Below, one piece after another: positions 8,925-19,469 of a DNA stretch of 64,000 nt (its first letter is position 1; each line of letters begins with the position of its first letter). Under the pieces are notes generated by a model that saw only the letters and a program-made list of their open reading frames with translations, did no database searches and was not told the origin of the DNA. The translations under genes and the position numbers were made by a program. The DNA is from an uncultured Blastocatellia bacterium (lineage in GTDB: Bacteria; Acidobacteriota; Blastocatellia; Pyrinomonadales; Pyrinomonadaceae): contig CAMLLD010000017.1 in NCBI GenBank assembly GCA_946480785.1, positions 1 through 64,000 on the forward strand, read 5' to 3'.

Positions 8925-10530
8925 CTTCGACCACTTTCAAATACTTATTCAACGGTACATTGGTAAGCTTATCGACCACACCGCTGGGCCAACGAATCTC
9001 GATCGAGTCGATCTTCGCGGCGGCGCCGACACCGAGGATCTCACGCGGGTCGTGTGACGAGAGATAACTGCCGCCGCCCGTGCGTAGTCGGGTTCGTTTC
9101 ACACCGCCAACCTGCCACGTGATCACCGCGCCCACCGCCGCGGAGTTACTCTTCGTCGCCACGAGATTCAGCCCGACCCAGTTGTTCTTGTTGCCACCTT
9201 GATTTCGCAACAGCAGCGGCGCCTCGCCGTTGTTCGACACGAGCACGTCCAAGTCACCATCGTTATCGAAATCCCCAACCGCCATCCCGCGCCCCGAAAA
9301 CACACGGCCAAACACCGCGCCCGACGTCGCGCTCACGTCCTTGAAACCCTTGCCCGTGTTTTCAAACAACAACAGCGGCTCCTTGTAAGTCACACGTGCG
9401 ATGCGCGACGAGATCATGTCGTCAGGGTGGCCGTTGACGAGAAACAGATCCACATCGCCATCGTTGTCGTAGTCGAAAAACTTCAAGCCCCAACCGCTCA
9501 ACAGGTGCGTCGACGGCGCGATCTCGCCGGGCTGGTCCGTGAAGATCAACTCTTTGTCGTTGTGATAGAGACTGAAGAACTCGTGATCGATATTCGCGAC
9601 AAAGAGATCCTGCCAACCGTCGCCATCGTAATCGGCCGCATCGACGCCCATGCCCGAACGCGGCCGGCCCGCTTCGCCGTAAGCGACGCCCGCCGCGAGG
9701 CCCATCTCTTCAAACTTGCCCTTCCCTTTGTTGACGAAGAGAAAATTCGGCATCGTGTCGTTAGCGACGAAGAGATCCATGAGGCCGTCGTTGTTCACGT
9801 CAGTCGCCACCGCGCCGAATGATTTACCCGGCGAATCGGCAATGCCCGACTCGCGGCTCACGTCCGTAAACGTGCCATCGCCATTGTTGTGAAAGAGCCG
9901 CGACGGCGTCGGTTTGAAAAGACGCGGCACACAGTAATAACGAACCTTCAAATTCGCATCGGTGCAAAGTGGATTTTGCGTCTTATCGTAAAAGACAAAG
10001 CTCGACACGAACAGATCGAGCTTGCCGTCGTTGTCGTAGTCGAACCACGTCGCGCAGGTGGACCAACCGGGCGCGGCGACACCCGCTTTTGCGGTCACGT
10101 CGGTAAACGTGCCGTTGCCGTTGTTGCGATAAAGAATGTTCGAGCCGTAGTTGGTGATGTAAAGATCGACGTAACCGTCGCCGTCGAAATCACCGGCGGC
10201 CACGCCCATGCCAAACTTGCCGCCGGCGACACCCGCTTTGTCGGTCACGTCGGTGAACGTGCCGTCGTGATTGTTATGATAGAGCGCGTTCTTCAACGGC
10301 GTCGTGGGCGTGAAGAAATCTGATGGTCCACTGTTGACGAAGTAGATATCCATCCAACCGTCGTTATCGTAGTCGAGAAAAGCGCAGCCCGCGCCGACGG
10401 TTTCAGGTAACTGTCGATCTGCCGACTGCGCGTTGTTGTGCACCCACGTGATCTTGCTCGTTTGCGGCGGCACCTCGTCGAAGGTGACCGGCGCAAAAAC
10501 CAGCATCAGAATTATCAGCAGAGACTTCAC
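8905..10530 (-). CDS. secreted CRTAC1-type protein (FG-GAP/VCBS repeats + ASPIC/UnbV)
   Basis: The GTG at 10530 begins a signal peptide ([15 protein letters not shown]) on a 541-residue exported protein. It has about seven FG-GAP/VCBS blades with Ca-binding loops of the form [18 protein letters not shown], then a C-terminal ASPIC/UnbV domain ([20 protein letters not shown]). Proteins of this CRTAC1 type are predicted extracellular beta-propellers; their bacterial function is not established. It follows the TPR gene after 3 bases and overlaps the cytochrome start, so it belongs to one co-transcribed set. Five proteins in the window carry this architecture; this one pairs with the TPR protein directly upstream. 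Family is firm; role is unknown. Confidence 0.9.
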   Translation of the reverse strand: MKSLLIILMLVFAPVTFDEVPPQTSKITWVHNNAQSADRQLPETVGAGCAFLDYDNDGWMDIYFVNSGPSDFFTPTTPLKNALYHNNHDGTFTDVTDKAGVAGGKFGMGVAAGDFDGDGYVDLYITNYGSNILYRNNGNGTFTDVTAKAGVAAPGWSTCATWFDYDNDGKLDLFVSSFVFYDKTQNPLCTDANLKVRYYCVPRLFKPTPSRLFHNNGDGTFTDVSRESGIADSPGKSFGAVATDVNNDGLMDLFVANDTMPNFLFVNKGKGKFEEMGLAAGVAYGEAGRPRSGMGVDAADYDGDGWQDLFVANIDHEFFSLYHNDKELIFTDQPGEIAPSTHLLSGWGLKFFDYDNDGDVDLFLVNGHPDDMISSRIARVTYKEPLLLFENTGKGFKDVSATSGAVFGRVFSGRGMAVGDFDNDGDLDVLVSNNGEAPLLLRNQGGNKNNWVGLNLVATKSNSAAVGAVITWQVGGVKRTRLRTGGGSYLSSHDPREILGVGAAAKIDSIEIRWPSGVVDKLTNVPLNKYLKVVEGAGQAR

Positions 10531-10533
10531 GGG

Positions 10534-11811
10534 TTACTGGGGTGGTTGATTGGGTGGCAGCACGACAACGCCGTCGCCGCTCGCGCCTTTCGCTTTTAAC
10601 TTCTCGACGATCTTCATCTCTTCCTGCGCGCGCGCGGGATCTTTCAGACGCGCATACAACAGCGCGAGATTATAGTGGGCCGTTGGTTCTTCGGGATCGA
10701 GCTTTACCGCGGTTTCGAGCTCTTCTTTCGCGCGCGGATAATTGCGCAGCTTGATGTAGCTCGAGCCGAGAGCGATGCGCGCGTAAGCGTAGTTCGGCAG
10801 CTTCTGCACCGCCTTCTCAAACAACTCGATCGCTTTGGCGTCGTCGTTCTGTTCCTGGGCCACGAGGCCGAGGTAATAAAAAACTTCCGGCATCGGCGAC
10901 GTGGATCGCGCGCTCTTCTCGAGCCACAAACGCGCTTCGTCATACTTCTTCTGGTTCAGCAGCACGTAGCCGAGATGAATCTGCGCCTGCTCGCTCGCGG
11001 GTTGTAGTTGGAGCAAGTGACGAAAAATCTTTTCGGCTTCGAAGAGGTCGCCTTTGCGCAGCCACGCGATGCCGAGCGCGAGCGTATAAGCGGGTTCGTT
11101 GGGTCGCAGTTTGAGCGCGTTTTCGAGCGCAGCTTTGGCGGCGTCGAACATGCCGACTTGCAGCGCGATGCTCGCGAATTTGTACAGGAGTTCCGGCGAT
11201 TGTGAGTCGGCGGTGAGCGTGCCGACGCGGTTCAGATAGATCGTCGCTTCTCGGATCTCGCCTTTGAGCCGGGAGATTTGCGCAAGGCCGAGGAGTGCGC
11301 CGGCGTTGTCGAGACGGCCGTCGAGGGCGTTGAGATATTGGCGTTCGGCGTCGTCGGGATTGTTGGTCGCGAGATAGGCGTCGCCGAGGACGACCATGGC
11401 GTCAGTGTTTGTTGGTTCGATCGTGAGGACTTCGGTTAGTTGGACCACCGCTTTGGCCGGGTCGCCTTTTTGTAGGTAGAGGTAGGCGAGGTTCATGCGT
11501 GCGCCGGAGTAGCGCGGATCGTTGACGACGGCGCGGATGAAGAGAGTTTCTGCTTCGGGGAGGCGGTTTTGTTTCGCGCGGATCGTGCCGAGGAGGTTGA
11601 GGGCGACGGGTTCGTTTGGTTTCTGCTTTAAGAGAAGGGTTAGTTGGCGTTCGGCCTCGGCCGTTTTGTTTTCGCGAATGAGTGTTGCTACGCGCTCTAA
11701 GCGTGCGACGTCCTGTGCCACGGCCATTACACAGGGGATAAGAAGGATCGCAAGCGCGAGCGGCTTAGATAAAAACCACGATACACGACCTGTACAGCGA
11801 AGGTTCCTCAC
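10534..11811 (-). CDS. exported TPR-repeat protein
   Basis: A GTG start at 11811 gives 425 residues with a signal sequence (ALAILLIPCVMAVAQ) and about ten tetratricopeptide repeats between residues 40 and 400, for example PNEPVALNLLGTIRAKQNRL and PEVFYYLGLVAQEQNDDAKA. The C-terminus is a short Lys/Gly/Pro tail. TPR arrays are protein-docking scaffolds, so this probably binds a partner in the periplasm. It sits 13 bases after one CRTAC1 gene and 3 bases before another, and the same TPR/CRTAC1 alternation occurs twice in this operon and as a fusion in two giant genes further along. That suggests TPR and CRTAC1 parts physically interact, which is inference from gene order and fusion. Confidence 0.88.
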   Translation of the reverse strand: MRNLRCTGRVSWFLSKPLALAILLIPCVMAVAQDVARLERVATLIRENKTAEAERQLTLLLKQKPNEPVALNLLGTIRAKQNRLPEAETLFIRAVVNDPRYSGARMNLAYLYLQKGDPAKAVVQLTEVLTIEPTNTDAMVVLGDAYLATNNPDDAERQYLNALDGRLDNAGALLGLAQISRLKGEIREATIYLNRVGTLTADSQSPELLYKFASIALQVGMFDAAKAALENALKLRPNEPAYTLALGIAWLRKGDLFEAEKIFRHLLQLQPASEQAQIHLGYVLLNQKKYDEARLWLEKSARSTSPMPEVFYYLGLVAQEQNDDAKAIELFEKAVQKLPNYAYARIALGSSYIKLRNYPRAKEELETAVKLDPEEPTAHYNLALLYARLKDPARAQEEMKIVEKLKAKGASGDGVVVLPPNQPPQ

Positions 11812-11824
11812 AGCGTTACTTCTC

Positions 11825-13510
11825 TCACGAGCTCGACTTCGTAAACTCCTTCTCGTCGACTTTACCCTGACCTTCTTTGATCGTAAGTATGCGGTTCACG
11901 CCGACGTTGGTGATCTTGTCGACGACGCCGCTGGGCCAACGCACTTCGATCAGATCGATCTTCGTTCTCTTCTCAAGACCGAAATGCAAGCGCAGGTCAC
12001 TTTGCGAAAGGTAACTGTCGCCGCTGCGCACTTCATCGATCTGCGTCAGATCGCCGGCGACGACTTTCACGCGCGCGCCGATGCCGTCGCGATTGCTCTT
12101 CACGCCCACCGTCTTGATGAGGATCGAATTATTCGCGTTTCCGCCATCGTTGCGCAATAGCTGCGGCGGCCCGTCGAGATCCGAGATCAACAGATCGACG
12201 TCGCCGTCGTTGTCGATGTCGCCAAACGCCACGCCGCGGCTCGCATGCAGCTCGGTGAATATCGACCCAAACTCCGAAGCGATCTCCGTAAACGTCCCGT
12301 CGCGATTGTTCCGGTGAAGCAAACGCGGCTGACGATAATTCGGTAGCTGCGGATAAACGTGCCCGTTCACCACGAGCAGATCGACCCAGCCGTCGTTATC
12401 GTAGTCGAAAAACTTCGTGCCCCAACCAACGTGCGGCAGACTCACCGCCGCGAGCTTCGCCGCATAAGAAACATCGGTAAACGAATTAGAGGCGTCGTTG
12501 TGATAGAGCGTGTTGTATTCGTCGGCGAAGTTTGTGATGAAGATGTCGAGGCGGCCGTCGTGATCGTAGTCGCCCGCAGTCACACCCATGCTGCCCTGTT
12601 CGCTGCCGTTTTCGTTCACGGCCGTGCCGGCAGTGAAGCCGATCTCCTTGAACGTGCCGTCGCCGTTATTGCGATAGTGAAAGTTCGGCGTCGAGTCGTT
12701 CGCGACAAAGAGATCGACCCAGCCGTCGCCGTCGAAGTCACCGGTAAGCACGCCGAGACCGTAGAAGCCTTCGGGATCCGAGACGCCCGCCTTTTTCGAA
12801 ACCTCGGTGAACGTGCCGTCGCCGTTGTTGTGGAACAGCGAATCGCCCGCGCCTTTCAGGCCGCGTGGTCCACACTGCACCGGAATCGATTTGTACGTGC
12901 ACGTCTGGCCCTGGCCGAACTCGGGCAGATGATTGATGTCGAAGTCGACGTAGTTCGAAACGAAGAGATCGAGATAGCCGTCGTGATCGTAGTCGAAGAA
13001 GGAAGCGCCGGTGGACCAGCGCGGATCGCTCACGCCGGCTTTGGCGGTGACGTCAGTGAACGTGCCGTTGCCGTTGTTTTTGAAAAGATGATCGGGGCCG
13101 AGACAGGTCACGTAAAGATCTTCGAAGCCGTCGTTGTTGTAGTCGCCGACGGCGACGCCCATGCCCCAGCCGACGTCGCTCACGCCGGCTTTCTCGCCGA
13201 CTTCCGTGAACTTGCCGTTGCCGTCGTTATGATATAGCTGGCTCTTGGTTTTGCCCTTCGACTTCACCAGATCGACGCTCAGTGAGTTGACGAGAAAGAG
13301 ATCGAGTCGGCCGTCGTTGTCGTAGTCGAACATCGCGACGCCGCCGCTCATCGATTCGACGATGTATTTCTTTTCGGGTGAGGCAACGTGTTTGAAGGTG
13401 ATGCCGGCTTGCGTGGTGATGTCGGTGAAACTGACTTTTGTATTCTGCGTGGCCGAAGGCGAGAACACGAGGGACAAAACCATCAAAACCAAAATGATCA
13501 GACGAATCAT
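11825..13510 (-). CDS. secreted CRTAC1-type protein (FG-GAP/VCBS repeats + ASPIC/UnbV)
   Basis: This 561-residue exported protein starts with a signal peptide ([20 protein letters not shown]) and carries repeated VCBS/FG-GAP blades with calcium-type loops ([37 protein letters not shown]). The ASPIC/UnbV domain is near the C-terminus ([20 protein letters not shown]). Two Cys ([10 protein letters not shown]) in the middle blades could form a disulphide. The start overlaps the stop of the upstream TPR gene by one base (TAATG), an arrangement for coupled translation. It closely resembles the 541-residue neighbour, so the TPR-CRTAC1 pair appears to have been duplicated in tandem. Biochemical role unknown. 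Confidence 0.9.
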   Translation of the reverse strand: MIRLIILVLMVLSLVFSPSATQNTKVSFTDITTQAGITFKHVASPEKKYIVESMSGGVAMFDYDNDGRLDLFLVNSLSVDLVKSKGKTKSQLYHNDGNGKFTEVGEKAGVSDVGWGMGVAVGDYNNDGFEDLYVTCLGPDHLFKNNGNGTFTDVTAKAGVSDPRWSTGASFFDYDHDGYLDLFVSNYVDFDINHLPEFGQGQTCTYKSIPVQCGPRGLKGAGDSLFHNNGDGTFTEVSKKAGVSDPEGFYGLGVLTGDFDGDGWVDLFVANDSTPNFHYRNNGDGTFKEIGFTAGTAVNENGSEQGSMGVTAGDYDHDGRLDIFITNFADEYNTLYHNDASNSFTDVSYAAKLAAVSLPHVGWGTKFFDYDNDGWVDLLVVNGHVYPQLPNYRQPRLLHRNNRDGTFTEIASEFGSIFTELHASRGVAFGDIDNDGDVDLLISDLDGPPQLLRNDGGNANNSILIKTVGVKSNRDGIGARVKVVAGDLTQIDEVRSGDSYLSQSDLRLHFGLEKRTKIDLIEVRWPSGVVDKITNVGVNRILTIKEGQGKVDEKEFTKSSS

Positions 13511-15720
13511 TAATTACCTTTAGCGCGGGCCTTTTCTTTCAGGTCTTTCGACATCTCGAGCTGGTCCTCGCCTTCTTTCTTGCGTCCGGCGGCGAGGTAG
13601 GCGCGACCGAGCTGGTAGTGAACGTGCGGCTGATCGGGACGGAGTCGGGCGGCTGTTTCGAGGTTCGTCACACTGCCTGCTACGTCGCCCTGCTGCAACA
13701 GCGCTTTGCCGAGCTCGTAGTACGCATCCGCAAAATCAGGCCGCTCCTGGATTACTTCGCGCATCAACTTGATCCCGCGCTCGGTCTGCTGTTGGGCCAA
13801 CGTCACAAACCCGAGGTGATACTTCGCCGTCACGTCGTTCGGATTCACCGCGAGCTCGCTTTCAAACTCGCGCGCCGCGAGATCCATCTTGCCGTCTTTC
13901 AAATAGATCAGACCCGAATAGAAATGCGCGAGCCGCACTTTGTCGTCGATCGCGAGCGCCGCACGCAACTCTTCGAGCGCCTTCGCCGTTTCACCGCGTT
14001 CGTAATTCGCCTGGCTAAGCAGGATGTGCAACTCCGGCGTGTTCGCGCCGATCGTCACCATCTGTTCGATCGCGCGATTCGCCGCTTCGAGCTGGCCGTC
14101 CTTCAACAGCGACAACGCGAACGGATAATACAACGCCGCATCCTGCGTCTTGACCGCCACCACTTCCTGCAACAACGTCGCGGCCTTGTCGTAGTGCTGC
14201 GTCGCGAAGTAACTCAAGCCGAGCAATTGCTTTATACCGACGTTGCCGGGATCGACTTTGAGCTCGTTCTCCAGCGCCGGAATCGCGTCTTTGTAATTTT
14301 CCGAGCGGTAGTAAGCAAGACCGAGATTGTAGTTGAGCCCGGCCTGACGCGGATTCAACTTCGCCGCTTGCGCAAACTGCACTGCCGCTTCGCGAAAGTC
14401 TTCCTGTTGCGCCTTCAGCAAGCCGATGCTGTTGTGCGCGGCGGCCGCGAACTTCGCAAACAGCACCTCTTCACCTCGCAGCTTATCGATCGTTTTCGAA
14501 TCGAGCGCCGGCGCTTCCGCCACGACGCCCTCGGCTTTTACGAGCTCCGTGTTGCCTTGTTGATTCGGCACCGGCGTACCGCTGATGAACGCGCCGACTT
14601 TCTTCTCGTCCATCTTGAAGCCTTTCGACTTCAACTCCGCTGACGTTTGCAACTCCTTCTCGCCTTCCGCCGTGCGGCCGACTTTCAACAGCGATTGCCC
14701 GAGACGATAGTGCGCCGTCGTCACCTGGTAATCGTTGTGATCGAGCGACGGATTCAGCGCGATCGTTTTTTGCAGCACTTCGATCGCCTGCTGATGTTTG
14801 CCCGCGCCCTGATACGCCTGGCCGAGATGAAAATACGGATCGGGATTGTTCGGCTGCTGCTGCACCGCCTTCTCGAGCAACACGATCGCTTCGTCCCACT
14901 TGCGATCCATGATGTAGAGAATGCCGAGATAAAAGTTGGCGAAGTACTCGTCCGGGTTCGCGGCCAGCTCGACTTTGAACTCTGCCATCGCGTCGGCAAT
15001 GCGCGCCGCGCCGTCTTTGTACAAATAAGTCAGGCCGAGATAGTAATGAACACGCGGAAACTTCGGATCGAGCGCGATCGCCTGTTTGAACTCTTCGATC
15101 GACTCCGGCAGAAACCCCGTCTCGCGATAAGCGCGGCCGACGAGCACGCGCAACGCGGGACGATTCCCGAGCCGTTGGACCATCGCGTCGTACAACTGCT
15201 TCGCTGACGCGAGATCTTTCTTCTTCAAATACGCGAGACCGAGCGTGTACTCGGCGTCGTAATCAGCGGGCGACAACTTCAACGCGGTTTGCAGCTCGGC
15301 TGCGGCTTTCTCAAAGTCGCCAAGCATGAAATACGTCTTGCCGAGCATGTGGTGCGCGCCCGCTGTTTGCGAATCGAGAGCGATCGCGCGCTGCAACGGT
15401 TCCATTGCTTTGCTGAACTCACCCGCGTGAAAGTAAGCAATTGAAAGATCGACGAGACCATCGCTCGAATCCGGCCGCATCGACGTCGCAGTTTTTAACG
15501 CACTCGCGGCGAGCTCGTATTTACCTTCCGCCGCGTAAACCTGCCCGAGCCGCAGATACGACTCCGCGAGCACAAACTTGTACTCGTTCTCAGCGGCGGC
15601 GAAGTTACCCGCGCGTTGATAGCTCTGTCCTGCTTCGTAATGACGGCGAAAGAGATCGGCGTCGGCCTGGAAGATGAAGACTGAGATTAGGAGAGGGAGA
15701 ACCGCCGAGCGCAGGTACAT
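13510..15720 (-). CDS. large exported TPR-repeat protein
   Basis: The 736-residue product begins with a short hydrophobic leader ([17 protein letters not shown]) and is then almost entirely tetratricopeptide repeats, roughly sixteen units, interrupted near residues 375-420 by a non-TPR linker ([20 protein letters not shown]). It ends in a basic tail ([13 protein letters not shown]). It is the first gene after the terminator that follows the TonB-dependent receptor, and its stop overlaps the CRTAC1 start (TAATG). A superhelix of this length could bridge an outer-membrane receptor and periplasmic propellers; this is inference. No enzymatic motif is visible. Confidence 0.88.
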   Translation of the reverse strand: MYLRSAVLPLLISVFIFQADADLFRRHYEAGQSYQRAGNFAAAENEYKFVLAESYLRLGQVYAAEGKYELAASALKTATSMRPDSSDGLVDLSIAYFHAGEFSKAMEPLQRAIALDSQTAGAHHMLGKTYFMLGDFEKAAAELQTALKLSPADYDAEYTLGLAYLKKKDLASAKQLYDAMVQRLGNRPALRVLVGRAYRETGFLPESIEEFKQAIALDPKFPRVHYYLGLTYLYKDGAARIADAMAEFKVELAANPDEYFANFYLGILYIMDRKWDEAIVLLEKAVQQQPNNPDPYFHLGQAYQGAGKHQQAIEVLQKTIALNPSLDHNDYQVTTAHYRLGQSLLKVGRTAEGEKELQTSAELKSKGFKMDEKKVGAFISGTPVPNQQGNTELVKAEGVVAEAPALDSKTIDKLRGEEVLFAKFAAAAHNSIGLLKAQQEDFREAAVQFAQAAKLNPRQAGLNYNLGLAYYRSENYKDAIPALENELKVDPGNVGIKQLLGLSYFATQHYDKAATLLQEVVAVKTQDAALYYPFALSLLKDGQLEAANRAIEQMVTIGANTPELHILLSQANYERGETAKALEELRAALAIDDKVRLAHFYSGLIYLKDGKMDLAAREFESELAVNPNDVTAKYHLGFVTLAQQQTERGIKLMREVIQERPDFADAYYELGKALLQQGDVAGSVTNLETAARLRPDQPHVHYQLGRAYLAAGRKKEGEDQLEMSKDLKEKARAKGN

Positions 15721-15746
15721 CGTAACCCCTGACCAAACTGGAACTC

Positions 15747-15795
15747 GAAAAAAGCTTGGACGAAGAGTTGAGGGGGATCGCTCAACTCTTCGTCC
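15747..15795 (-). terminator. strong hairpin terminator between receptor and TPR operon
   Basis: A perfect 15-bp inverted repeat, GGACGAAGAGTTGAG (15758-15772) and CTCAACTCTTCGTCC (15781-15795) with an 8-base loop, lies after the receptor stop. Read on the minus strand it is followed by AAGC and six T residues (15753-15748). It should end or attenuate receptor transcripts. Only 37 bases separate its left arm from the next start codon, leaving little room for a separate promoter. Confidence 0.9.
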
Positions 15796-15819
15796 TTTCA
15801 GGCTGCGGGCAGCAGTATA

Positions 15820-18800
15820 TCAGAACGTGAACTTCACACCGAGTTGTATCTCGCGCGGCGCTTGCGCTGCGTTCAGCGTACCAAACGACACGTTGCGAAT
15901 ATCGGTGTCGAAGCCGACGAAGTTCGTGTGGTTCAGGAGATTGAAGAACTCCGCGCGGAACTGGAAGCCGTAACGCTCCTGGAACCGCCAGTTCTTCGCG
16001 ACCGAGAAGTCGACCGTGCTGATCGCCGTGCCCCGCACCGCGCCTTTGCCGAGCGTGCCGAGTTGACCAGGCGCCGGCCGCGCGAACGCTGCCGGGTTCA
16101 GGTGTTTCGTGGAGTCGCCGGTATCGAGATAAATCGGCGCGCCCGTGTAATTCGGGCGTTGGCCCACAGCGGCAGCCGTGCCGATCGTGTTCGCGCCGGT
16201 GATGATGTCGATCGGCGTCGCACCGAAGTACGAGACGATGCCGTTCAACTGCCAATCGCTGAGCAGCAGATCCGCCGCGTGGCCCCAACTCTTTGCGCTG
16301 GGTAAGACGTAGACGAGGTTACCCACGAACGTGTGCCGTCGATCGAGGTCCGCGTCTCCCTTGTCGGATTTGAAGTTGAACGGATCGCTCGTCGTGTTGG
16401 TGAATGACGTCAACGCGACGTCGGAGATTGCGTGACCCCAGGTGTAAGCGGCCTGGAACGCGACTCGTTTGCTGAAGCGGCGATTGAGCCACAACTGCAT
16501 TGCGTGATAGGTCGAGTTGCCGTTTGATTCAGACTGTTGAATGTTGCCGACGCCAAGGAACGCGCGGTTGTCAGCAATCAGGCGGCCCTGATCCTGGACC
16601 ACGTGCGTCAGTGGACTCGGAACGCTGAGTCCGGCGCGAGCGATCTGCAAGCGGGCCGGATCGCTGCTGCCGTCGCACGCCGTGCCGCGGCAAGCCTGGT
16701 TCGGGGCGATGTCGTTGACGTTCACGTTGCGACGCCAGATGTGCAGACCGTGGTTGCCGATGTACGAGGCTTCAATGACCGTGTCTTTGAAGATCTCGTG
16801 CGAGATCGTCAGGTTCCACTGATAGCTCTCAGGCGGCCTGAAGTTTGGATCGACTGAAGCGAAGCCAGCGTTCGGATCGACACCCGCGACGTTTGTTTTC
16901 AATCCCGGATTGATCGTGTCCATACTGCGGCAGGTCGGACAGTTCGCCAGCGTCGTGCCTGCGCCGTTCCAGCCGGAACCCGCACTGACGGTCGTGGTCC
17001 ATGGTGGATTGCCCGTCAAGCGAAGCAGGTCTTCAATAACGTTCGAGCGGCTCATGTAGCGGCCGAAACCGATGCGCGCTGAAGTCTTGCCGGTGCCGAA
17101 AACATCCCACGCGAGACCGAAACGCGGCTGCCAACCTTGCTTGAACGTGTTGACGGTAGAACGACCCAGGCCGAGGCCAACCGCCTCGTCAGCAGTAATC
17201 AAACCGGTATTGAAATCCTTGCCGTTGTAGAACTGCGGCAGGAAGTTTGAAATGCGATTGTCCGCGGCCCAGGCCGGCGGAAACACTGAGTAGCGCAGAC
17301 CGAGCGTCAAGGTAACGCGCGGATGAATCTTCCACGTGTCGTTGCCATAAAACTCGTAGTCGTGCCAGCGACCGTTGCCGATTTCGGTGTTCGCGATCTC
17401 GGTGTAGTTGAGCAACGGCGTGTCTTTGAGCAGCAGGTCGGCGATGCAGTGTCCGGTAATTTCGCCGCAACCCTGAATCGTTAGCTGCTGGTTGCCGCCG
17501 CCCGCGCCGACGCTCGGCTCATCCTTGAAGTTGGTGCTGAACAAGCCGCCGAATTTCAGATCGTGTGCACCGGCGACGAGCGAGAAGTCGTCTTTCCAGA
17601 TGTACAGATCTTCGCGGTTTTGCCACGGCGCCTGGTGCCAGATGTTGGCGTAACCACCCGCGCCCCAGAACAACGAAGGCGAAGTGCCGCCGATCGGACT
17701 GTCGTGCGGGAACACCGTCGGGAACTTGGAAGCGATCTCGGATTGCAGCGCTTCGGTTTCCGGATTGGTCGTGATGATGATGTCGTTGCCGGCGATCGAG
17801 AACTGGAATTCGTTCACGGCTTTCGACGTCAGCGTGTTTGACAGCTTGACGGCGAAACTGTGGCTCGGCTGGTTCCAGTCAGACGAAAGCGTCGGATATG
17901 GAGAGTCGCCCCAGAAGTTTCCGGAAGCCGCGAGATGCGTCCACTTCTCATTGATGTAGCGGACCATCAGGTTCATCTTGTCGGTGAGCGTGATGTCGCC
18001 GCGGATGAGATCCTGACGCGTGTTAATCGGCTGAAGCTGCGACGTGGCCCAATCGCCGACGCCGGGTCCGGTCGGATTCGGGAACAGCTTCACGAAGGCG
18101 AGACCCGCGGGACTGAGCAGGTTCGTCGGAATCTTGTTACCAGGGAAACAGCCTGAGACATCGGTGCCGGGGTTGCAAACACCGCCGGGAACGTGCGGCA
18201 GGTTTCCGGTAAGTGGTCCACTAAAATCGCCGGTCTTCTCAGCCGCTGTCGGCACACGCGCCGAAAGCACCGTACCGCGTTTCTCGCGCCGCCACTCTTC
18301 CGACCAGAAGAAGAACACGCGGTTCTTGATGATTGGACCACTGAAGTTGCCGCCGAAGTTGTTGTACTCGAGCTGCGCTTTCGGTTGTCCCGCACGGTTC
18401 AGGAAGAAGCTGTTGGCGTTCAGCGCGTCGTTGCGGAAGAACTCAAAGACGCTGCCGTGGAAGTCATTCGATCCGCCCTTCGTGATCAGGTTGACCACCG
18501 CACCCTGCGCCTGGCCAAACTCCGCGCTGAAACTGTTGCGCTCAACGCGAAACTCCTGAATCGAGTCGACTGACGGAAATACGAGCAGCGTGCGGTTCGA
18601 ACCGACGTCCATGTTGTTGACGCCGTCAACCGTCCAGAGATTCGCGTTTGACTGGTTGCCGTTGACGGACATGTCAACGCCGGAGTCGAGACCGGTGCCG
18701 CGCGTCGCGAAAGCGCCGCCCGCGCCCGCTTGCGTTACCGGCGACACACCGGGAACCATCAGCGCGAGCTGCGCATAATTGCGACCATTGAGCGGGAGCT

Positions 18801-19239
18801 CAGTAACCTGCTTCTCGGAGATGAGACTGCTGACCTCACCGCTGCGCACTTCAACCGGCGCTGCATCGCTGGTGATGGTCACCGTCTCCGTTACTTGTCC
18901 GACTTGAAGATCGATGTTGACCGTTTTGTTTTCACTGACGTGCAGATCGACGTTGGTCAAGATCGTCTTCTTGAAACCGGAAGGAGAAGTGGTGATGGTG
19001 TAACTGCCGGCGGGCAAACTCGGGACGTTATAGAAGCCGTCGTCGTTTGTTCTCACGGTGCGTGATGCGCCAGTCTTGTCCTCGGTGAGAGTGATCTCAG
19101 CTTTGGGAACTGCGGCGCCCTGCGGGTCTCTCACCGTGCCGGTGATGTTGCCGGTCGTGCTTGACTGCGCGTGTACGCCGACAAACAAACCGATGCTCAG
19201 CAGGAGTAATAACACCTGCAGTCCGAACCTTCTCGACAT
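15820..19239 (-). CDS. TonB-dependent, Oar-like outer-membrane receptor with carboxypeptidase-regulatory domain
   Basis: A strong Shine-Dalgarno (GAGGAGGTG) precedes the ATG at 19239. The 1139-residue protein has a signal peptide (to about residue 24, VHAQ), a carboxypeptidase-regulatory-like Ig domain (about 28-110, ITGTVRDPQGAAVPKAEITL), a plug domain (VTELPLNGRNYAQLALMVPG) and a long beta barrel ending in an aromatic terminus (GVKFTF), as expected for outer-membrane insertion. This Oar-like form is expanded in Acidobacteriota; ligands are mostly unknown, with oligosaccharides or peptides suggested. No SusD-like partner is visible. It is preceded by a ROK regulator gene, with paired repeats around its promoter, and followed by a strong terminator and the TPR/CRTAC1 genes. 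Sugar-linked uptake is inferred from ROK. Confidence 0.94.
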   Translation of the reverse strand: MSRRFGLQVLLLLLSIGLFVGVHAQSSTTGNITGTVRDPQGAAVPKAEITLTEDKTGASRTVRTNDDGFYNVPSLPAGSYTITTSPSGFKKTILTNVDLHVSENKTVNIDLQVGQVTETVTITSDAAPVEVRSGEVSSLISEKQVTELPLNGRNYAQLALMVPGVSPVTQAGAGGAFATRGTGLDSGVDMSVNGNQSNANLWTVDGVNNMDVGSNRTLLVFPSVDSIQEFRVERNSFSAEFGQAQGAVVNLITKGGSNDFHGSVFEFFRNDALNANSFFLNRAGQPKAQLEYNNFGGNFSGPIIKNRVFFFWSEEWRREKRGTVLSARVPTAAEKTGDFSGPLTGNLPHVPGGVCNPGTDVSGCFPGNKIPTNLLSPAGLAFVKLFPNPTGPGVGDWATSQLQPINTRQDLIRGDITLTDKMNLMVRYINEKWTHLAASGNFWGDSPYPTLSSDWNQPSHSFAVKLSNTLTSKAVNEFQFSIAGNDIIITTNPETEALQSEIASKFPTVFPHDSPIGGTSPSLFWGAGGYANIWHQAPWQNREDLYIWKDDFSLVAGAHDLKFGGLFSTNFKDEPSVGAGGGNQQLTIQGCGEITGHCIADLLLKDTPLLNYTEIANTEIGNGRWHDYEFYGNDTWKIHPRVTLTLGLRYSVFPPAWAADNRISNFLPQFYNGKDFNTGLITADEAVGLGLGRSTVNTFKQGWQPRFGLAWDVFGTGKTSARIGFGRYMSRSNVIEDLLRLTGNPPWTTTVSAGSGWNGAGTTLANCPTCRSMDTINPGLKTNVAGVDPNAGFASVDPNFRPPESYQWNLTISHEIFKDTVIEASYIGNHGLHIWRRNVNVNDIAPNQACRGTACDGSSDPARLQIARAGLSVPSPLTHVVQDQGRLIADNRAFLGVGNIQQSESNGNSTYHAMQLWLNRRFSKRVAFQAAYTWGHAISDVALTSFTNTTSDPFNFKSDKGDADLDRRHTFVGNLVYVLPSAKSWGHAADLLLSDWQLNGIVSYFGATPIDIITGANTIGTAAAVGQRPNYTGAPIYLDTGDSTKHLNPAAFARPAPGQLGTLGKGAVRGTAISTVDFSVAKNWRFQERYGFQFRAEFFNLLNHTNFVGFDTDIRNVSFGTLNAAQAPREIQLGVKFTF

Positions 19240-19356
19240 ACCGCACCTCCTCAGAACTCTGTTTCGCGAATGTAAACTTCTGAACTGGTACTACTAAACC
19301 CGGTGAACCTCACCGACTCATGCCGAAAGCCAAATTATCCAAGTTACTACTGTAGA

Positions 19357-19372
19357 GAGCTTACTTTGTTGT
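19357..19372 (-). promoter_or_regulatory. candidate operator, downstream copy
   Basis: On the minus strand this reads ACAACAAAGTAAGCTC and is identical over 16 bases to the copy at 19431-19446. It lies just downstream of the predicted transcription start of the receptor. AACAAAGTAA resembles half-sites bound by ROK-family XylR repressors (AACAAACTAA); the match is from memory of that family. Confidence 0.55.
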
Positions 19373-19388
19373 AGAGGCTGGCAAAAGT

Positions 19389-19416
19389 ATTTAATACAGC
19401 TCGTAAACCTTGTCAA
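19389..19416 (-). promoter_or_regulatory. sigma70-type promoter of the TonB-dependent receptor
   Basis: On the minus strand a perfect -35 TTGACA (19416-19411) is followed after 16 bases by TTAAAT (19394-19389), a 4/6 match to the -10 consensus. The A+T-rich setting contrasts with its surroundings. It lies between two identical 16-base repeats, giving an upstream and a downstream repressor site. Confidence 0.6.
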
Positions 19417-19430
19417 GGTTTTTTTAAGGC

Positions 19431-19446
19431 GAGCTTACTTTGTTGT
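19431..19446 (-). promoter_or_regulatory. candidate operator, upstream copy
   Basis: This is the second exact copy of ACAACAAAGTAAGCTC (minus strand), 74 bp from the first, close to seven DNA turns. Together with upstream TTGTTG it forms a 6-bp inverted repeat (TTGTTG, 7 bases, CAACAA). It lies upstream of the -35 box, between the ROK stop codon and the receptor promoter. Confidence 0.55.
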
Positions 19447-19469
19447 GAGTGCCAACAAGGAAATGGGCG

